A stretch of 64,000 bases of DNA, taken from assembly GCA_026936325.1 (NCBI GenBank), contig JAPTHN010000001.1, positions 9,208,160 through 9,272,159 on the forward strand. Direction: 5' to 3'. The position numbers were made by a program, and so were the translations under genes. The DNA is from Platynereis dumerilii. Taxonomy: Eukaryota; Annelida; Polychaeta; Phyllodocida; Nereididae. Shown piece after piece: positions 8,601-17,389 of this stretch; within the stretch, counting starts at the first letter, position 1, and each line of letters opens with the position of its first letter. The notes under the pieces are model-generated. The model had not been told where the DNA came from, ran no database searches, and was given only the letters and a program-made list of their open reading frames with translations.

Positions 8601-11582
8601 AGAGAATTTGATTGCCATATATAGTCTGTCTCTGGTATACATCAATATAGAATAGCAATTTTGTGAATGTGCGATGGAATTGGAACTATTTCTAGGGACA
8701 GCAATGCTAGTAGCATACAAAATCAACTTTTGTGCCAGGTGTCAGCGGCATGCAGTTCTCATTTTTACAAGACTGTGCATACTTCATCAAAATCGAAAGT
8801 TACAAAGGTTAAAATTTAGCAATTGGTCAATAGAATCAAATTTCCAGACTTAGTGTCGGAGAGTGCAAGTTGCCAAACCTTTAATTTATCTAATGAATCA
8901 ATAAATTGCTTACTCTTGAAACCAGGCAACTTTGGCAAATCTTGTCTGCAGATGAGGCGGATATTCAGCAAATGATCCAACTTTTTGTAAACTCAATAAA
9001 ACCTGTAAATTGATAAGAGGAATGAACGATTGCTTATGGAAATCCCAGATCCTTAGTGTCATTAATAATTATTCAAGGAGTAGCCAAGGTTTTATCGATT
9101 GATTCTAAAAATATATTTTTATAAATGACCCACATCATTTCACAATATTTTGATTGATATTCAGAAAATTTTACAATTATTTAAAAATTCTCAGTCTCAG
9201 AAGATTAAACATTACAGATTGAATGACACTGAGATATCATTATTTCTTTCTCCAATAGTCACAATACTTTCATAATATTTTCTTACCCTCTGTATCATTT
9301 CAGTTGTTCTGTAGTCTGGGGGAAGAGTTAAAATGTATTTGATGTCTTGGTTCAAATTAATCTGAAGAGAAAAAACAAAACAACAAAATTACATTTACGA
9401 TGACGAGGGTGTTCAACAACCATCGACTCCACAAACATCTAACCGGTTATCACAAGTCATGCCTACTTCCCAGTCGATTTTTATTAGCAGCACTGCTGCT
9501 CTTACTCCAAGAATTTCATGCAATCTCGTTAGCACTCTGGAGGTCACTCTCTTTCACCAATCTCATTCAAATTTACTCTACATTCTCTGTAGGTTTTTAA
9601 CTTTTGACCAGTCACTTTTGGTGCCCTTCTGTGATGGAAAAAATTATAAAGAAACTAAAAGGGACTGGCTTCCATGGGTCAAAGGTCAAACATGCCTTCT
9701 TCTTCTTCTTCTCCTTAGTATATCCGTCACATGTGTGCCTTAGTTGGAACCATGCACAGTCTGTGCTACTTTAAGTGCTTGCACGTTATTTTTCTCTCTC
9801 TAGGTGGCTGATTATAGATATCAGGCCAAGAATTATTTGATGTGTTCATATCTATCTTCGTGTCCTGTATACTATTTACTGTAATCTAATGCATACCTCT
9901 TTCTCAGTCCGGTATTCACTGAGGTCAAAAACCAGTCCCGAAGCTTCCTTGATGTGCCCAGAATCTGGAGTAACATCAGCCTCAATTTCACTTGCAATGT
10001 CCAAAAAACTTTTCAGTTGGTCTTCCAGCTTCTGGGTTTGTCTGTGTAAACACAAGAATTAGAAATGTAGACCTTCACCTTCTCCAGCTACATACCTTTT
10101 CAGGAATATGTCTATCTACACATAGGCGTACGGCGCGCGCGATTTTTAGGGGGGCGAGCGACATTTGCCCGAATTTCAAGATCTAGATTTAATACCATTT
10201 CACATGAAATTGCCTGGAAATCATTAATTTTCAATAGTGTTTATTTAATCATCTGCCCAAATTTCTTAGCCTTTTTGCCCGAATCTTACCGTTTCCCAAA
10301 CTTTTGGGGGGGGGGGCGACCGCCCCCCTGCCCCCCCTCCTATTTATAATCTGCATAAAACGCGTTTAGTAAAATAACAAATAATTACAATAAATATTCT
10401 TGATTCCACGAAGATGAAGATGTTTCATATAATAATAAAATTATTATTACCTGCTCAGTATTGTGGTCCATTGACAGACAATAAAAACTCTCCTGGCGTT
10501 TATCCTGAAGAATTCCCTGGCCTGAAAACAAAGAAGACATAAATATTCGCTGAAAAAAAAAATTGGTTTTGATATTGAATTGTAGGGTACAACAAAAGTT
10601 TCACAACACTCAAGTTTACCTGCCCTTCAACAGTGAACCTGTTTCTGTAAAAAGTAGATCCTTGAATCTTTGGAACTGAGATTGTAGATTGTCCAACTTG
10701 ATTACGGAATCTTCTGGATGACTTTTTTGTCATTCTTCCATACCCTGTTGGAGTGTCAGAACCACGCGTCATTTCGCTTTCTGCGACTGATCCATCAAGC
10801 GACATTTTTGAACCGTAAAAGGAGCTGGCTTTCTTGAGATTTGTTTTAGGCAGGTGTATAGCGGTCTCTTGAGAGGTAAGTAAATGGTTCGACATCTCTT
10901 CATCACGAAGTGATGACAGTGGATTGTTTTCCATTGCTGATTTCATCGTGGCACTGACGTGCTTCGAGTTATGAAGTCGAATGCTTGCTTCATTCATTTC
11001 CAAAGTAATGGCTTTGATAATACCAAATTGAACATCATTTGAGTCCAATTTCTTTGTCTTTGGAAATTCATATACAGTTTCTTGTACATCCTCATGATTT
11101 TCATTATCCGTTTCTTCCTTTTCAGGCCCAGAATTGTCCCCTTTTCGAAGCTTTTTGCGACGTCGGTAGCGCAGCTTCGGTTGTTCATTTTTATGGAGGT
11201 TTGTTTTGGTCAAAATACTCTGGGGTTTTGTCTTCTTCTTTCTGCTTTGTTTTCTGTCCTTTATTTCTTTCTGGACAAGATCTGCCAGTAGCGTTCTTTC
11301 CCCAGCTTCAGTTTCTTTTTTGTAATCCTTATGTTCTTTCTCAGAACTGGGCACCAGTTTTGCATGATCATGTCTTTCATATCCCTTCTTTAAATGAGGT
11401 CCTGTCCTCTGTCCTGTAATTGATCCTGTTCTAACAGGTCCTGTTATTACATTAGATCCTGTTGTATGCACTTCAGATCCAACATGATGAGATATTGTTT
11501 TTGGTCCTGTTTTACTCAAATGAGGTCGAAAAGTAGCCGGAGAAGTTTTTAAACCTTGTAACACCGACGACATGTTGTGCAT
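140..11582 (-). CDS. CNBD2: CNBD2-like protein with two cyclic-nucleotide-binding domains (15 coding exons, 3' end outside window)
   Basis: Minus-strand gene. Exons, 5' to 3': 11582-10620, 10521-10451, 10041-9897, 9361-9287, 9002-8914, 7561-7488, 7101-7019, 6589-6441, 5696-5619, 5533-5473, 4842-4737, 4620-4514, 2258-2070, 433-299, 205-140. All have GT-AG borders and join in one frame (797 codons). Residues 1-321 are a basic, low-complexity extension rich in T/G/P/K. The first CNB domain (about 410-560) has VPAKKVILKQG, ENFYFI and a phosphate-binding cassette FGEVALIQNSLRTASV that keeps the Glu (501) and Arg (510) that hold the cyclic phosphate in PKA and EPAC. A second, more divergent CNB domain follows (KPGAVV, SDWIYIVKTGQCQVMKRL). 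The two-CNB layout matches CNBD2, a cytosolic cAMP-binding protein linked to sperm flagella in mammals; ligand binding here is inferred. Human CNBD2, from memory, is shorter, so the N-terminal extension is unusual. The start is the first ATG after an in-frame stop at about 11,640; an upstream exon is possible. Confidence 0.85.
299..433 (-). CDS. CNBD2: CNBD2-like coding exon 14
   Basis: 135 bp, 45 codons, phase 0 both sides, acceptor TTTCTTTCAG, donor TTT|GTGAGC. Encodes DDDDKKSFRKPSRSSMVSGM and onward to LRPSEAF. Confidence 0.75.
644..1883. mobile_element. MITE family P1, copy 1 (split by a nested element)
   Basis: Ends TCCCCCATGC... and ...GCATGGGGGA form terminal inverted repeats. A second, uninterrupted copy at 12,527-12,868 shows that the 664-1528 element was inserted into this one. 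Lies in the intron between CNBD2-like exons 13 and 14. Confidence 0.6.
664..1528. mobile_element. TA-flanked inverted-repeat element, copy A
   Basis: 865 bp. Ends GTGGGGCAG... and ...CTGCCCCGC, flanked by TA on both sides. The outer ~190 bp on each side are imperfect inverted repeats of each other. No transposase is seen. TA target duplication suggests mobilisation by a Tc1/mariner-class transposase (inference). Confidence 0.65.
2022..2325. repeat. ~45-bp direct repeats flanking exon 13
   Basis: The stretch at 2022-2066 (TATAAATGTTAGTTTGTTTT core) recurs at 2283-2325 in the same orientation with few changes. One copy abuts the donor of exon 13, the other lies just upstream of its acceptor. 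Confidence 0.7.
2070..2258 (-). CDS. CNBD2: CNBD2-like coding exon 13
   Basis: 189 bp, exactly 63 codons, phase 0 on both sides. Acceptor ATACCAG has a weak pyrimidine tract; donor CAG|GTATTG. Encodes an acidic segment, VEKTPQIIVTEEDEVEENRK and onward. It is bracketed by inverted copies of one transposon and by a short direct repeat, and skipping it would keep the frame. Confidence 0.72.
2586..2634. repeat. (GATA)n microsatellite
   Basis: Perfect run into which copy B inserted; a degenerate GATA tract continues on the other side at 3914-3996. Confidence 0.9.
2635..3911. mobile_element. TA-flanked inverted-repeat element, copy B (inverted relative to A)
   Basis: Ends GCGGGGCAG... and ...CTGCCCTGC, flanked by TA within a GATA array. 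It is the reverse complement of copy A over most of its length, about 100 bp longer inside, and carries a nested insert at 3427-3717. Lies between CNBD2-like exons 12 and 13. Confidence 0.65.
3427..3717. mobile_element. Short element nested in copy B
   Basis: About 290 bp flanked by the 9-base direct repeat ATTCATAGG, absent from the matching place in copy A (about 853-861). It contains GCAGGCGAGCGAGCGAGGC-type GC-rich ends. A diverged relative of its left part is at about 41,735-41,860. The target size is close to hAT-type duplications. Confidence 0.5.
3998..4017. repeat. 20-bp perfect palindrome
   Basis: CATGGCAGGTACCTGCCATG equals its own reverse complement. Lies in the intron between exons 12 and 13; no function can be assigned. 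Confidence 0.8.
4514..4620 (-). CDS. CNBD2: CNBD2-like coding exon 12
   Basis: 107 bp, acceptor T-tract CAG, donor CAG|GTATCC. Only one frame joins exon 13: SRIDSGLRHNSCPSVILNGL and onward to SKENSDQ. Confidence 0.7.
4737..4842 (-). CDS. CNBD2: CNBD2-like coding exon 11 (donor uncertain)
   Basis: Acceptor TTTACTCAG; encodes GQCQVMKRLIEVFPQRNS and onward. The frame with exon 12 needs the weak donor CCAA|GTTGGT (exon end 4737). A better-looking donor four bases on, TTG|GTAAAT (end 4733), would shift exon 12 into a frame that stops after 18 codons. A missed microexon is the other explanation. Confidence 0.65.
4870..5260. repeat. Inverted partner of the 8395-8780 repeat
   Basis: The reverse complement of this stretch matches 8395-8780 along its length (for example TGTGCCAGGTG...GCATGCAGTTCTCATTTT and GCTGTCATGTGTTGCCA). 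Lies in the intron between exons 10 and 11. Confidence 0.6.
5473..5533 (-). CDS. CNBD2: CNBD2-like coding exon 10 (second CNB domain)
   Basis: 61 bp, acceptor ATTTCAG, donor ACA|GTGAGT. Encodes KPGAVVVSNGIKSDWIYIVK, a CNB beta-roll start. Confidence 0.82.
5619..5696 (-). CDS. CNBD2: CNBD2-like coding exon 9
   Basis: 78 bp, acceptor TTTCCAG, donor CAA|GTATGT. Encodes EHVDFLKGFPTNGMNFPENC, the helices between the two CNB domains. Confidence 0.8.
5986..6333. mobile_element. hAT-type MITE with 8-bp target duplication
   Basis: 348 bp flanked by perfect GCCTTTTG repeats (5978-5985 and 6334-6341). Ends GAGGGGCATAGAT... and ...ATCTACGCCCTG form inverted repeats. The inner part is rich in G and C runs. 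Intron between exons 8 and 9. Confidence 0.65.
6441..6589 (-). CDS. CNBD2: CNBD2-like coding exon 8 (phosphate-binding cassette)
   Basis: 149 bp, acceptor ACTAG, donor CAG|GTATAT. Begins EVALIQNSLRTASVESATR. The cassette Glu codon is 6587-6589 and the Arg codon 6560-6562, with the same spacing as in PKA regulatory subunits. Confidence 0.88.
7019..7101 (-). CDS. CNBD2: CNBD2-like coding exon 7 (first CNB domain)
   Basis: 83 bp, acceptor ATTTCAG, donor GGG|GTGAGA. Ends ...RLQRGQSFG, so the intron splits the phosphate-binding cassette between FG and E. Confidence 0.86.
7488..7561 (-). CDS. CNBD2: CNBD2-like coding exon 6 (first CNB domain)
   Basis: 74 bp, acceptor with a long T tract, donor TAG|GTAAGT. 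Encodes VPAKKVILKQGHKAENFYFI, the diagnostic beta-roll start of a cyclic-nucleotide-binding domain. Confidence 0.88.
8217..8314. repeat. ~98-bp near-perfect palindrome
   Basis: GGTTATTCACCATGGGATCA... pairs with ...CCCGTGGTGAATAACC around a GGCCTAAAGGCC centre, with few mismatches. It would form a long hairpin in DNA or in the intron RNA. Confidence 0.7.
8395..8780. repeat. Inverted partner of the 4870-5260 repeat
   Basis: See the 4870-5260 entry. This copy lies in the intron between exons 5 and 6, so the pair brackets exons 6-10. Confidence 0.6.
8914..9002 (-). CDS. CNBD2: CNBD2-like coding exon 5
   Basis: 89 bp, acceptor TTTACAG, donor AGA|GTAAGC. Encodes SFAEYPPHLQTRFAKVAWF, the N-terminal helices of the first CNB domain. 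Confidence 0.82.
9287..9361 (-). CDS. CNBD2: CNBD2-like coding exon 4
   Basis: 75 bp, phase 0 on both sides, acceptor CTCTTCAG, donor AGG|GTAAGA. Encodes INLNQDIKYILTLPPDYRTT, the linker into the first CNB domain. Confidence 0.8.
9693..9714. repeat. Short (CTT)n run
   Basis: Pyrimidine-rich trinucleotide tract in the intron between exons 3 and 4. Confidence 0.8.
9897..10041 (-). CDS. CNBD2: CNBD2-like coding exon 3
   Basis: 145 bp, acceptor TTTACACAG, donor GAG|GTATGC. Charged, probably helical segment beginning RQTQKLEDQLKSFLDIASEI. Confidence 0.8.
10132..10346. mobile_element. Possible MITE with CATAGGCGTA-type end
   Basis: Begins CATAGGCGTACGG, like the element at 62,823-62,947, and ends in a C-rich stretch followed by CCTATT. 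Target duplications are not clear. Intron between exons 2 and 3. Confidence 0.35.
10451..10521 (-). CDS. CNBD2: CNBD2-like coding exon 2
   Basis: 71 bp, acceptor TTTTCAG, donor CAG|GTAATA. Encodes AREFFRINARRVFIVCQW, the helical segment that precedes the CNB module. Confidence 0.8.
10620..11582 (-). CDS. CNBD2: CNBD2-like coding exon 1
   Basis: 321 codons from the first ATG (11582); donor CAG|GTAAAC. It encodes the disordered N-terminal extension with TG/TGP repeats, a K/R-rich stretch (RYRRRKKLRKG) and acidic patches. A second in-frame ATG lies three codons downstream (11573). The frame is also open from about 11,640 to the ATG, so an upstream acceptor cannot be ruled out. Confidence 0.8.
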
Positions 11583-11944
11583 ATTCCCCGTCAAGATGAC
11601 GTTTTTGATACTGTGAGAAATCCTAAATAATCCTACAAACTAGTACCATCAACTTTGTTCCATCCATGATGCAAAAAAACATTTTCATGAATGTATCCTA
11701 TGGTAAAACCTACATGTATGCAGGTTATCGCAGAACTTTGTGTGTCTCAAATCACTTCCAAAAGAGCTCCCAAGAGCAAAATGTACATTAGTCAATTCTC
11801 ACCTCTACAAAACTATTGACTTTTCTCAAAATCTGGCAAGCAATTGACTGGAAGAATATATTTATTGGTGATATTATTGATATTTGATCGGCACTGATCA
11901 ATCGATCTTTGATATTCACTCGACTAATGCATTGGATTTGGCAC

Positions 11945-12135
11945 AACACAGTCTATATAGATAATCTTATGCTGCTCACTCATTTATCCTTAATCCCTAA
12001 TCCTGCTTTTCAATGATCAGTAATCCCTCCAAATATCATTTAGAAAATAGCTCGGAATATTTCACAAAAGATTGGCTAATATTAATGATGTTAGTCATTG
12101 TAAAATTCTGTGAATGTTATTGGCTCCGCCCCTGG
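11945..12135 (-). promoter_or_regulatory. Candidate promoter of the CNBD2-like gene
   Basis: Read on the minus strand, a GC box joined to a CCAAT box (GGGGCGGAGCCAAT, about 12,118-12,131) is followed by another CCAAT box (about 12,071-12,078) and a TATA-like TCTATATAGA (about 11,951-11,960), some 370 bp upstream of the first ATG. Order and spacing suit a pol II promoter, but the motifs are short and could be chance. Confidence 0.3.
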
Positions 12136-12526
12136 GCGAAGCCTATGTAACGAGTCAGGTCCACATTCCTCTGTAACGCTGTGCGCAACTTCCTGACAAA
12201 ATTCAAGATCGTATAAAGTTGTCCTTTGGTACCATGTTTTCTAATCACCAAATGACTGCTCTTTTCTATTTTGGCTTCAGTTTGTGCATTCTTTATTCAC
12301 AAAATAAAGAAATACCCACGACATGTGTACACCCCGTTCTTCTCCATTGTGCACATTTAAGAGACATGATGCAGCTGCTGCAGGGCCAGGTGCACACTCA
12401 GGATTTAAGAAAGGGGTGGGGGGTTGGATGGGGCAAATGAGAGGTTTTATAAACTCCTGTTGGTACTATTTATTTTTGCCAAGTGTAGTAGCATGGCATA
12501 CAGATGCAGAATATGGTATATAATTA

Positions 12527-12868
12527 TCCCCCATGCTATGCTATGGGGGATTTTACTTTTAGTCTGGCATCCATCAAATATCTCAAACACCACACCATGC
12601 ACAATGCTCATCCTTTCCCAACATTCAAAGACCCCCCTAAACTTGTCAAATCTGACCATAAATCAATAAATATCATAACCATTTCCACATTCCAAACACT
12701 TTTTGCTGTGCTTTTGGCCTGCAGCCATGTTATTTTTAAAAGCAAACTCCACCCCCAGGTGTCTCCACATCCTTACATGTATGCACAATTGTCCCCCTGG
12801 TGGAAATATTTGGCATAACTAAAATTGGAATTCTAGTGGGTATAGGTAGATGTGTAGGGCATGGGGGA
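12527..12868. mobile_element. MITE family P1, copy 2 (uninterrupted)
   Basis: Same family as 644-1883, with ends TCCCCCATGC... and ...GCATGGGGGA. About 340 bp, no coding capacity. Confidence 0.6.
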
Positions 12869-13015
12869 TATGGAAGCAGTATACCTGCTCTTGTTATTTG
12901 TGTCATTGTTATTTGAAACGATGCTAGAAATTCACACTTCACATATTATTTAACATAAACATAATCCATTTCTCAATCAACTTGCCATTTACAATGCCAC
13001 AATAACATGTATACA

Positions 13016-13058
13016 AGATAGATAGATAGATAGCTAGATAGATAGCTAGATAGACAGC

Positions 13059-13138
<80 letters not shown>

Positions 13139-13188
13139 CAGATAGATAGACGGATAGATAGACGGATAGATAGACGGATAGATAGATG

Positions 13189-13249
<61 letters not shown>

Positions 13250-13250
13250 G

Positions 13251-13287
<37 letters not shown>
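13016..13287. repeat. (GATA)n microsatellite, ~270 bp
   Basis: Long GATA array with GACA, GCTA and GACG variants toward its left half. Confidence 0.95.
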
Positions 13288-13434
13288 GAAAGTGCTATTA
13301 GTCCTTAACCCAATAAGACAATTCAGTTATACTCTTTTGTCTGTTGACATAAATTATTTACCCTTTTAAAAGTTGGGTGGATAAATAACTAATTGTTTTA
13401 AATCTTAATACTAGTATTCAGCAAATTGCTGCAG

Positions 13435-13500
13435 TTATTTTAGTCTAATCTATTTGAGAAGAAGTTGTTATTTTAGTCTAATCTATTTGAGAAGAAGTTG
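13435..13500. repeat. 33-bp tandem duplication
   Basis: Two identical back-to-back 33-bp units (TTATTTTAGTCTAATCTATT...); a recent local duplication. Confidence 0.9.
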
Positions 13501-14090
13501 TTGCACTTTTGAACACAATGAGAAATGGCATGAATTAAAAGGTGTGGGACTTATAAATGGGCCTCCAACTAAAAGTGGGGTCAGACAGAATGATAAAAAG
13601 TTCTGCTGGCAAATTTTAAGATGTAAGAGGATTAGGAAGCAACTGTGGACAACTTATAGTCTATATATTATGATATAATTTATAGACAAGGTTTCTGAAG
13701 TAGATTTTGTAATTAGATGCTCTAAATATTACATCGGAGGATCATGCAAGATACTTGTCAAAGATTTCTGAACTTTGCAGATGAATCGCAATAAGCTGAA
13801 AGAAGCAACTGTCACTGAGGTTCAGAAATCTTGCAGGGAGCTGCAGAATTGCACAATTCTGCAGCTTCCTGTAGAATTTTAAAGAAAATGCAGAATTATG
13901 CAGGCTCTGCAGAATTTGTGAAACTCTGCAGCTTTTTACAGGATTCTGCAGCCAGAATGGTCCACTAGCATGCAATTCTTTGGCAATTCTTTGGCCTAAA
14001 TTGGAGTTTTCCTCAGTGGGAAATTATTTTTTCAAGCGTGAAGTTCCTGAATATTCATTTCTGAATCAAGCAATGCCTAATTAAGAAACA
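13501..14090. other. Intergenic stretch with CTGCAGAATT-type short repeats
   Basis: Around 13,830-13,960 CTGCAGAATT and its complement recur several times. No gene-like frame seen. Confidence 0.5.
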
Positions 14091-14240
14091 CCTCCAGCAG
14101 AAATTATTTATTTCAAGACTACCATGAAAGAATTCATTTATTTCACCAAAAATGAGCAACAGATTATTTATTAACACAAAACTCCAAGCCTAAATAAAGG
14201 TCAACCCCCTGATTATCGTGCATGCTATGTGTGAGGCAAA
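14090..14240. repeat. Dispersed repeat, also at 36,165-36,300
   Basis: Shares TTATTTATTTCAAGACT and AAAACTCCA...AAGGTCA-like blocks, in the same order and orientation, with 36,165-36,300. Confidence 0.5.
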
Positions 14241-14323
14241 ATGAGGAAAACATTCTCTAAGCAGACCACCAAACTACTCCACAGCATTGTGGATCAATGG
14301 AAAATTATTTTTTTGCTCCAGCA

Positions 14324-14710
14324 TCACCGCCAGGGGGCGGTAAAATAATTGGCGACACCTGGCGTTAAAGAACATGACAAGAAAGTTCCATTTCCGTCTG
14401 CACGAATCAGTTGCATTTTGTTGTTTCTGGGCGGCGGTTGTGGAGGCATGAATATGCCTTTGCAACGTTCTAACCCTGACTTCAAACCATCTCCTACATT
14501 GCATGGCCTGTTGTCTTCTAGTTCAGCTTCCAGCAGACCTGTGGGAGACTCAGAAAAACACACAAGAAGCTGAATATCGTCGTTCAGAAATTGGCGCCAC
14601 AGTACGGTAAATGCCAACATGTCATGGCTGGGAAAATGTTGGCGGCGTGGCTCTTGCCCGGGCTGGTCCCCTGCTCTGCCCCCGTCCTCATTTGCTCTGT
14701 CTACTGGCAC
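14324..14710 (-). CDS. Unrecognised 128-codon ORF in a GC-richer patch (doubtful)
   Basis: ATG to TGA on the minus strand, with mixed composition (for example MLAFTVLWRQFLNDDIQLLV) and a proline-rich MPPQPPPRNN stretch. The region is more GC-rich than its surroundings, which fits a promoter or first exon but also makes chance ORFs longer. The opposite strand is also open (14,349-14,573). No family is recognised. Confidence 0.18.
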   Translation of the reverse strand: MPVDRANEDGGRAGDQPGQEPRRQHFPSHDMLAFTVLWRQFLNDDIQLLVCFSESPTGLLEAELEDNRPCNVGDGLKSGLERCKGIFMPPQPPPRNNKMQLIRADGNGTFLSCSLTPGVANYFTAPWR

Positions 14711-15390
14711 AAGGTAGTTGCTGTACTTAAATTAAAGCTGCAATGGTTCTACACGGTCTTTTCATAATTATTGGATTGACCTGGAATTGGTGCATACAAA
14801 ATCAATGTTTAATTTATTTCGTGTTTTGTGTTGACACGTTAGATAGATTTGACGAATTTGCAACTTGAACTTTGCCAAGATAGGCCTATTTAAAATTCTG
14901 GAATGGCTCACCCATCAAGAGTCTGCCTTTTAAAAATAATGTCTTGGCCTATAGGCCTAGATTTGAAATTGTGCCAAATAGAGGTGATTGTTTCATTGTT
15001 ACACCAACTTGGGCTTTAAGGGATTAGTTCAGGATAAGTAGCTCTAATCCTATTCTGCCCAAGTGTCCATGCCTGACATTTGACACTGAACTTGATCAGG
15101 AAAATAGGCTACTACTTCTATAATATTAGGTCTATAGTTTTCAACACAGAAGCTGAAGAGTGATGAGTGCGGTGAAATTTCTATTGATAGTACAGTTTCT
15201 GGGTGAGTTTTCGTGGTTAAAAAATTGCTTCGTAATGCTTCCTGACGAGAAAGAGTAGAGCACTTAGGAAAATTAACTTTTGGTTTTTATTAAGGCCTAG
15301 AACTTTGTTCATTAGCTCATTTTAAATGTTGACAACATTTGAGATTTAGGTCTAATGGAGGACAAGTTTACAGTTTCATGGTAAGCAATT
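14711..15390. other. No gene seen
   Basis: Ordinary AT-rich sequence without long frames or clear repeat structure. Confidence 0.4.
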
Positions 15391-15392
15391 TG

Positions 15393-15508
15393 CAGTGGCG
15401 GATCAAGGGGGTCCTAAACCACTGAGATTTATTGTACCATTTGAAGAAAAATGCGACAAAGTGGGTTCGCGAACGCCAAAAAAAGCACCATGTCTGGATC
15501 CGCCATTG
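15393..15508. mobile_element. hAT-like mini-MITE with 5-bp target duplication
   Basis: 116 bp. Ends CAGTGGCGGATC... and ...GATCCGCCATTG are inverted repeats; both sides carry ATTTG. CAGTGGCGGATCC is a common hAT-type end. Confidence 0.6.
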
Positions 15509-15527
15509 ATTTGAGGTTTCGTGGTGA

Positions 15528-16335
15528 GAAAGATTGCAGTTTCATGGTGAGAAAGTCTGCGGGTTAATGGTGAGAAAGTCTGGTTTCAAGGCCTGTGCAT
15601 GAGAAAGTTTGCAGTGTAATGATGAGAAAGTTTGTGGTTTATGGGGAGAAAGTTTTTGGTTTCATGGTATTAGAATTTCTGCGGTTTTATGGTGTAAAGT
15701 TAATGGTTTCGTGGTGAGGAAGTTTTTGGTTTCACGTTGGGAAAGTTTGCAGATTCATGGTGTGAAAAGTCCAGTTTCATGAACAGTGTGAAAGTTTCCG
15801 GTTGCGTGGTGAAAACTTTTTTTCTCATGGTGAGAATGTTATTGGTTTCATGGTGATGAGAAAGTTTGCAGTTTCATGATAAGAAAGTCTGCGGTTTCAT
15901 GATCAGTGAGAAAGTTTGTGGTTTCACGATGCGAAAGTCAGGTTTCGTGACCTGTCAGAAAGTTTTTGGTTTCATGGTGTCAGAAATTCTGTGGTTTCAT
16001 GGTGTCAGAAAGTCTGTGCATGGTGTCATGGTGAGAAAGTTTGTGGTTTCAAGGTGCAAAAATTGGTGGTTTCATGGTGCAAAAGTCAAGTTTCGTGTAC
16101 TGTGAGAAAGTTTTTGGTTTCATCAAACTTTCATGGTGAGAAAGTTTGTGGTTTTATAGTGAGAAAGTTTTTGGTATCATGGAGTCAGGAATTCAGTGGT
16201 TTCATGGTGAGAAAGTACGGTTTCATGATGGGTTCTTGAAGTCCATGCATGGTTGAATGGTGAATAAGTGTGGTTTCATGGTGAAAAAGTTTGTGGTATC
16301 ATGGTGAGAAATTCTGAAGTTTCATGGTGAGAATG
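15528..16335. repeat. Degenerate minisatellite, ~23-30 bp units
   Basis: About 800 bp built from variants of GGTTTCATGGTGAGAAAGTT. Unit length and sequence drift strongly. The plus-strand frames it opens (15,866-16,239) give only repetitive peptides and are not treated as genes. Confidence 0.85.
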
Positions 16336-16524
16336 AAATGCATTTTAGACTTAAATGCATGAAAAGTAAAACAAATACACTTGTGATTTAAAGCTTTTCT
16401 GCTCTTGACTGCATGCCTAGCACCTACTGACACCAGCATTTGTGATGACTGCCCTCTGATTAAACCTGATGGTTTGGTCTGATGTGTGTCTGATGGCCAT
16501 GTAAGCATTGAACCACCAATTAAC

Positions 16525-16830
16525 CTCTGTGAGACTGACTATCCTATCAGCCAGGCCAAACATAAAAGGCCAACTTTTTCTCATTCCTATCTGCAATGCT
16601 ATTTTCTGTACCAAAGAGATTCCCATTTGATTGGACGATGGCCTGGACACTGTCCAGCGAACAAAAGTCAAAAAGAGATTGAAGCTCAGGATCTCTCATC
16701 TATTTTATGTTCGAATTGGACCCAGAAGCAAAAGCAGACAGGTTGTCAATAGCAATTGTGATTACATTTAATAGAGTTTAGACAAGTAAAACACAACTGC
16801 CTGAACAGTCTTATGTGATAAGAATATTTA
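16525..16830. repeat. Dispersed repeat R1, copy 1
   Basis: Closely matches 22,930-23,220 in the same orientation (shared core AGCCAGGCCAAACATAAAAG). Non-coding as far as can be seen. Confidence 0.7.
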
Positions 16831-17182
16831 CACGCAGTAACACAAAGAATATCTGTGATGGACAATAACTCTTAATTGACATTGTCACTAACTCTGTCTT
16901 GTTAATTCTGATCATGGCTTTTGCACTACAACCTTGCTCCCACCAGTGATAACAACGCCAGCACCAATAATGCAAAAAAAGAGTCTGGATGATTCATTCC
17001 TTTCTATCTGTTTAATCCATTTCGATCAACAGACTTCCAAATATCTTATTCTCATTGTCTGGCATGTCTGCTATATAGCGCAGACAGGTGTCTGTCAACA
17101 AAAACACAATTCATCATCTTGAAGTTCTTTGCTTTGCAGCTGAGTTATATTGTCCTATCATTTATTTAAAACTACGTCGACA

Positions 17183-17389
17183 GGGGGGATGGTCGGTCTA
17201 GTGGTAGTGTGCTGGACTGCCAATCGCTGGGTCCAGGGTTCGAATCCAGCTCTTGCTGGGTCACCTGAGCCTATGTTGGACGGCTGTTTCAATCATTATT
17301 CGCCTCATTGCCGTGTACTCCTCCTGTCCAAATTAGCCTACCAAGTGCATAAATACAGGAAGAAAAGCCTCAAACATCCATCCATCCAT
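17183..17389 (+). mobile_element. tRNA-derived SINE (family S1), copy 1
   Basis: Pol III A box (TGGTCTAGTGG-like) and B box (GGTTCGAATCC), then a tRNA-unrelated body and an (ATCC)n tail. Flanked by the 12-base target duplication ACTACGTCGACA (17,171-17,182 and 17,390-17,401). The anticodon-loop-like CTGCCAA suggests a tRNA-Gly(GCC) ancestor (inference). Confidence 0.8.

Noticed and set aside
10500-10619. Extension of the exon 1 frame beyond 10,620
   Set aside because: A good donor and an in-phase exon 2 at 10,521 show that this is intron.
15866-16239. Overlapping 79- and 107-codon frames in the minisatellite
   Set aside because: They are products of repeat units with few stops; units shift frame.
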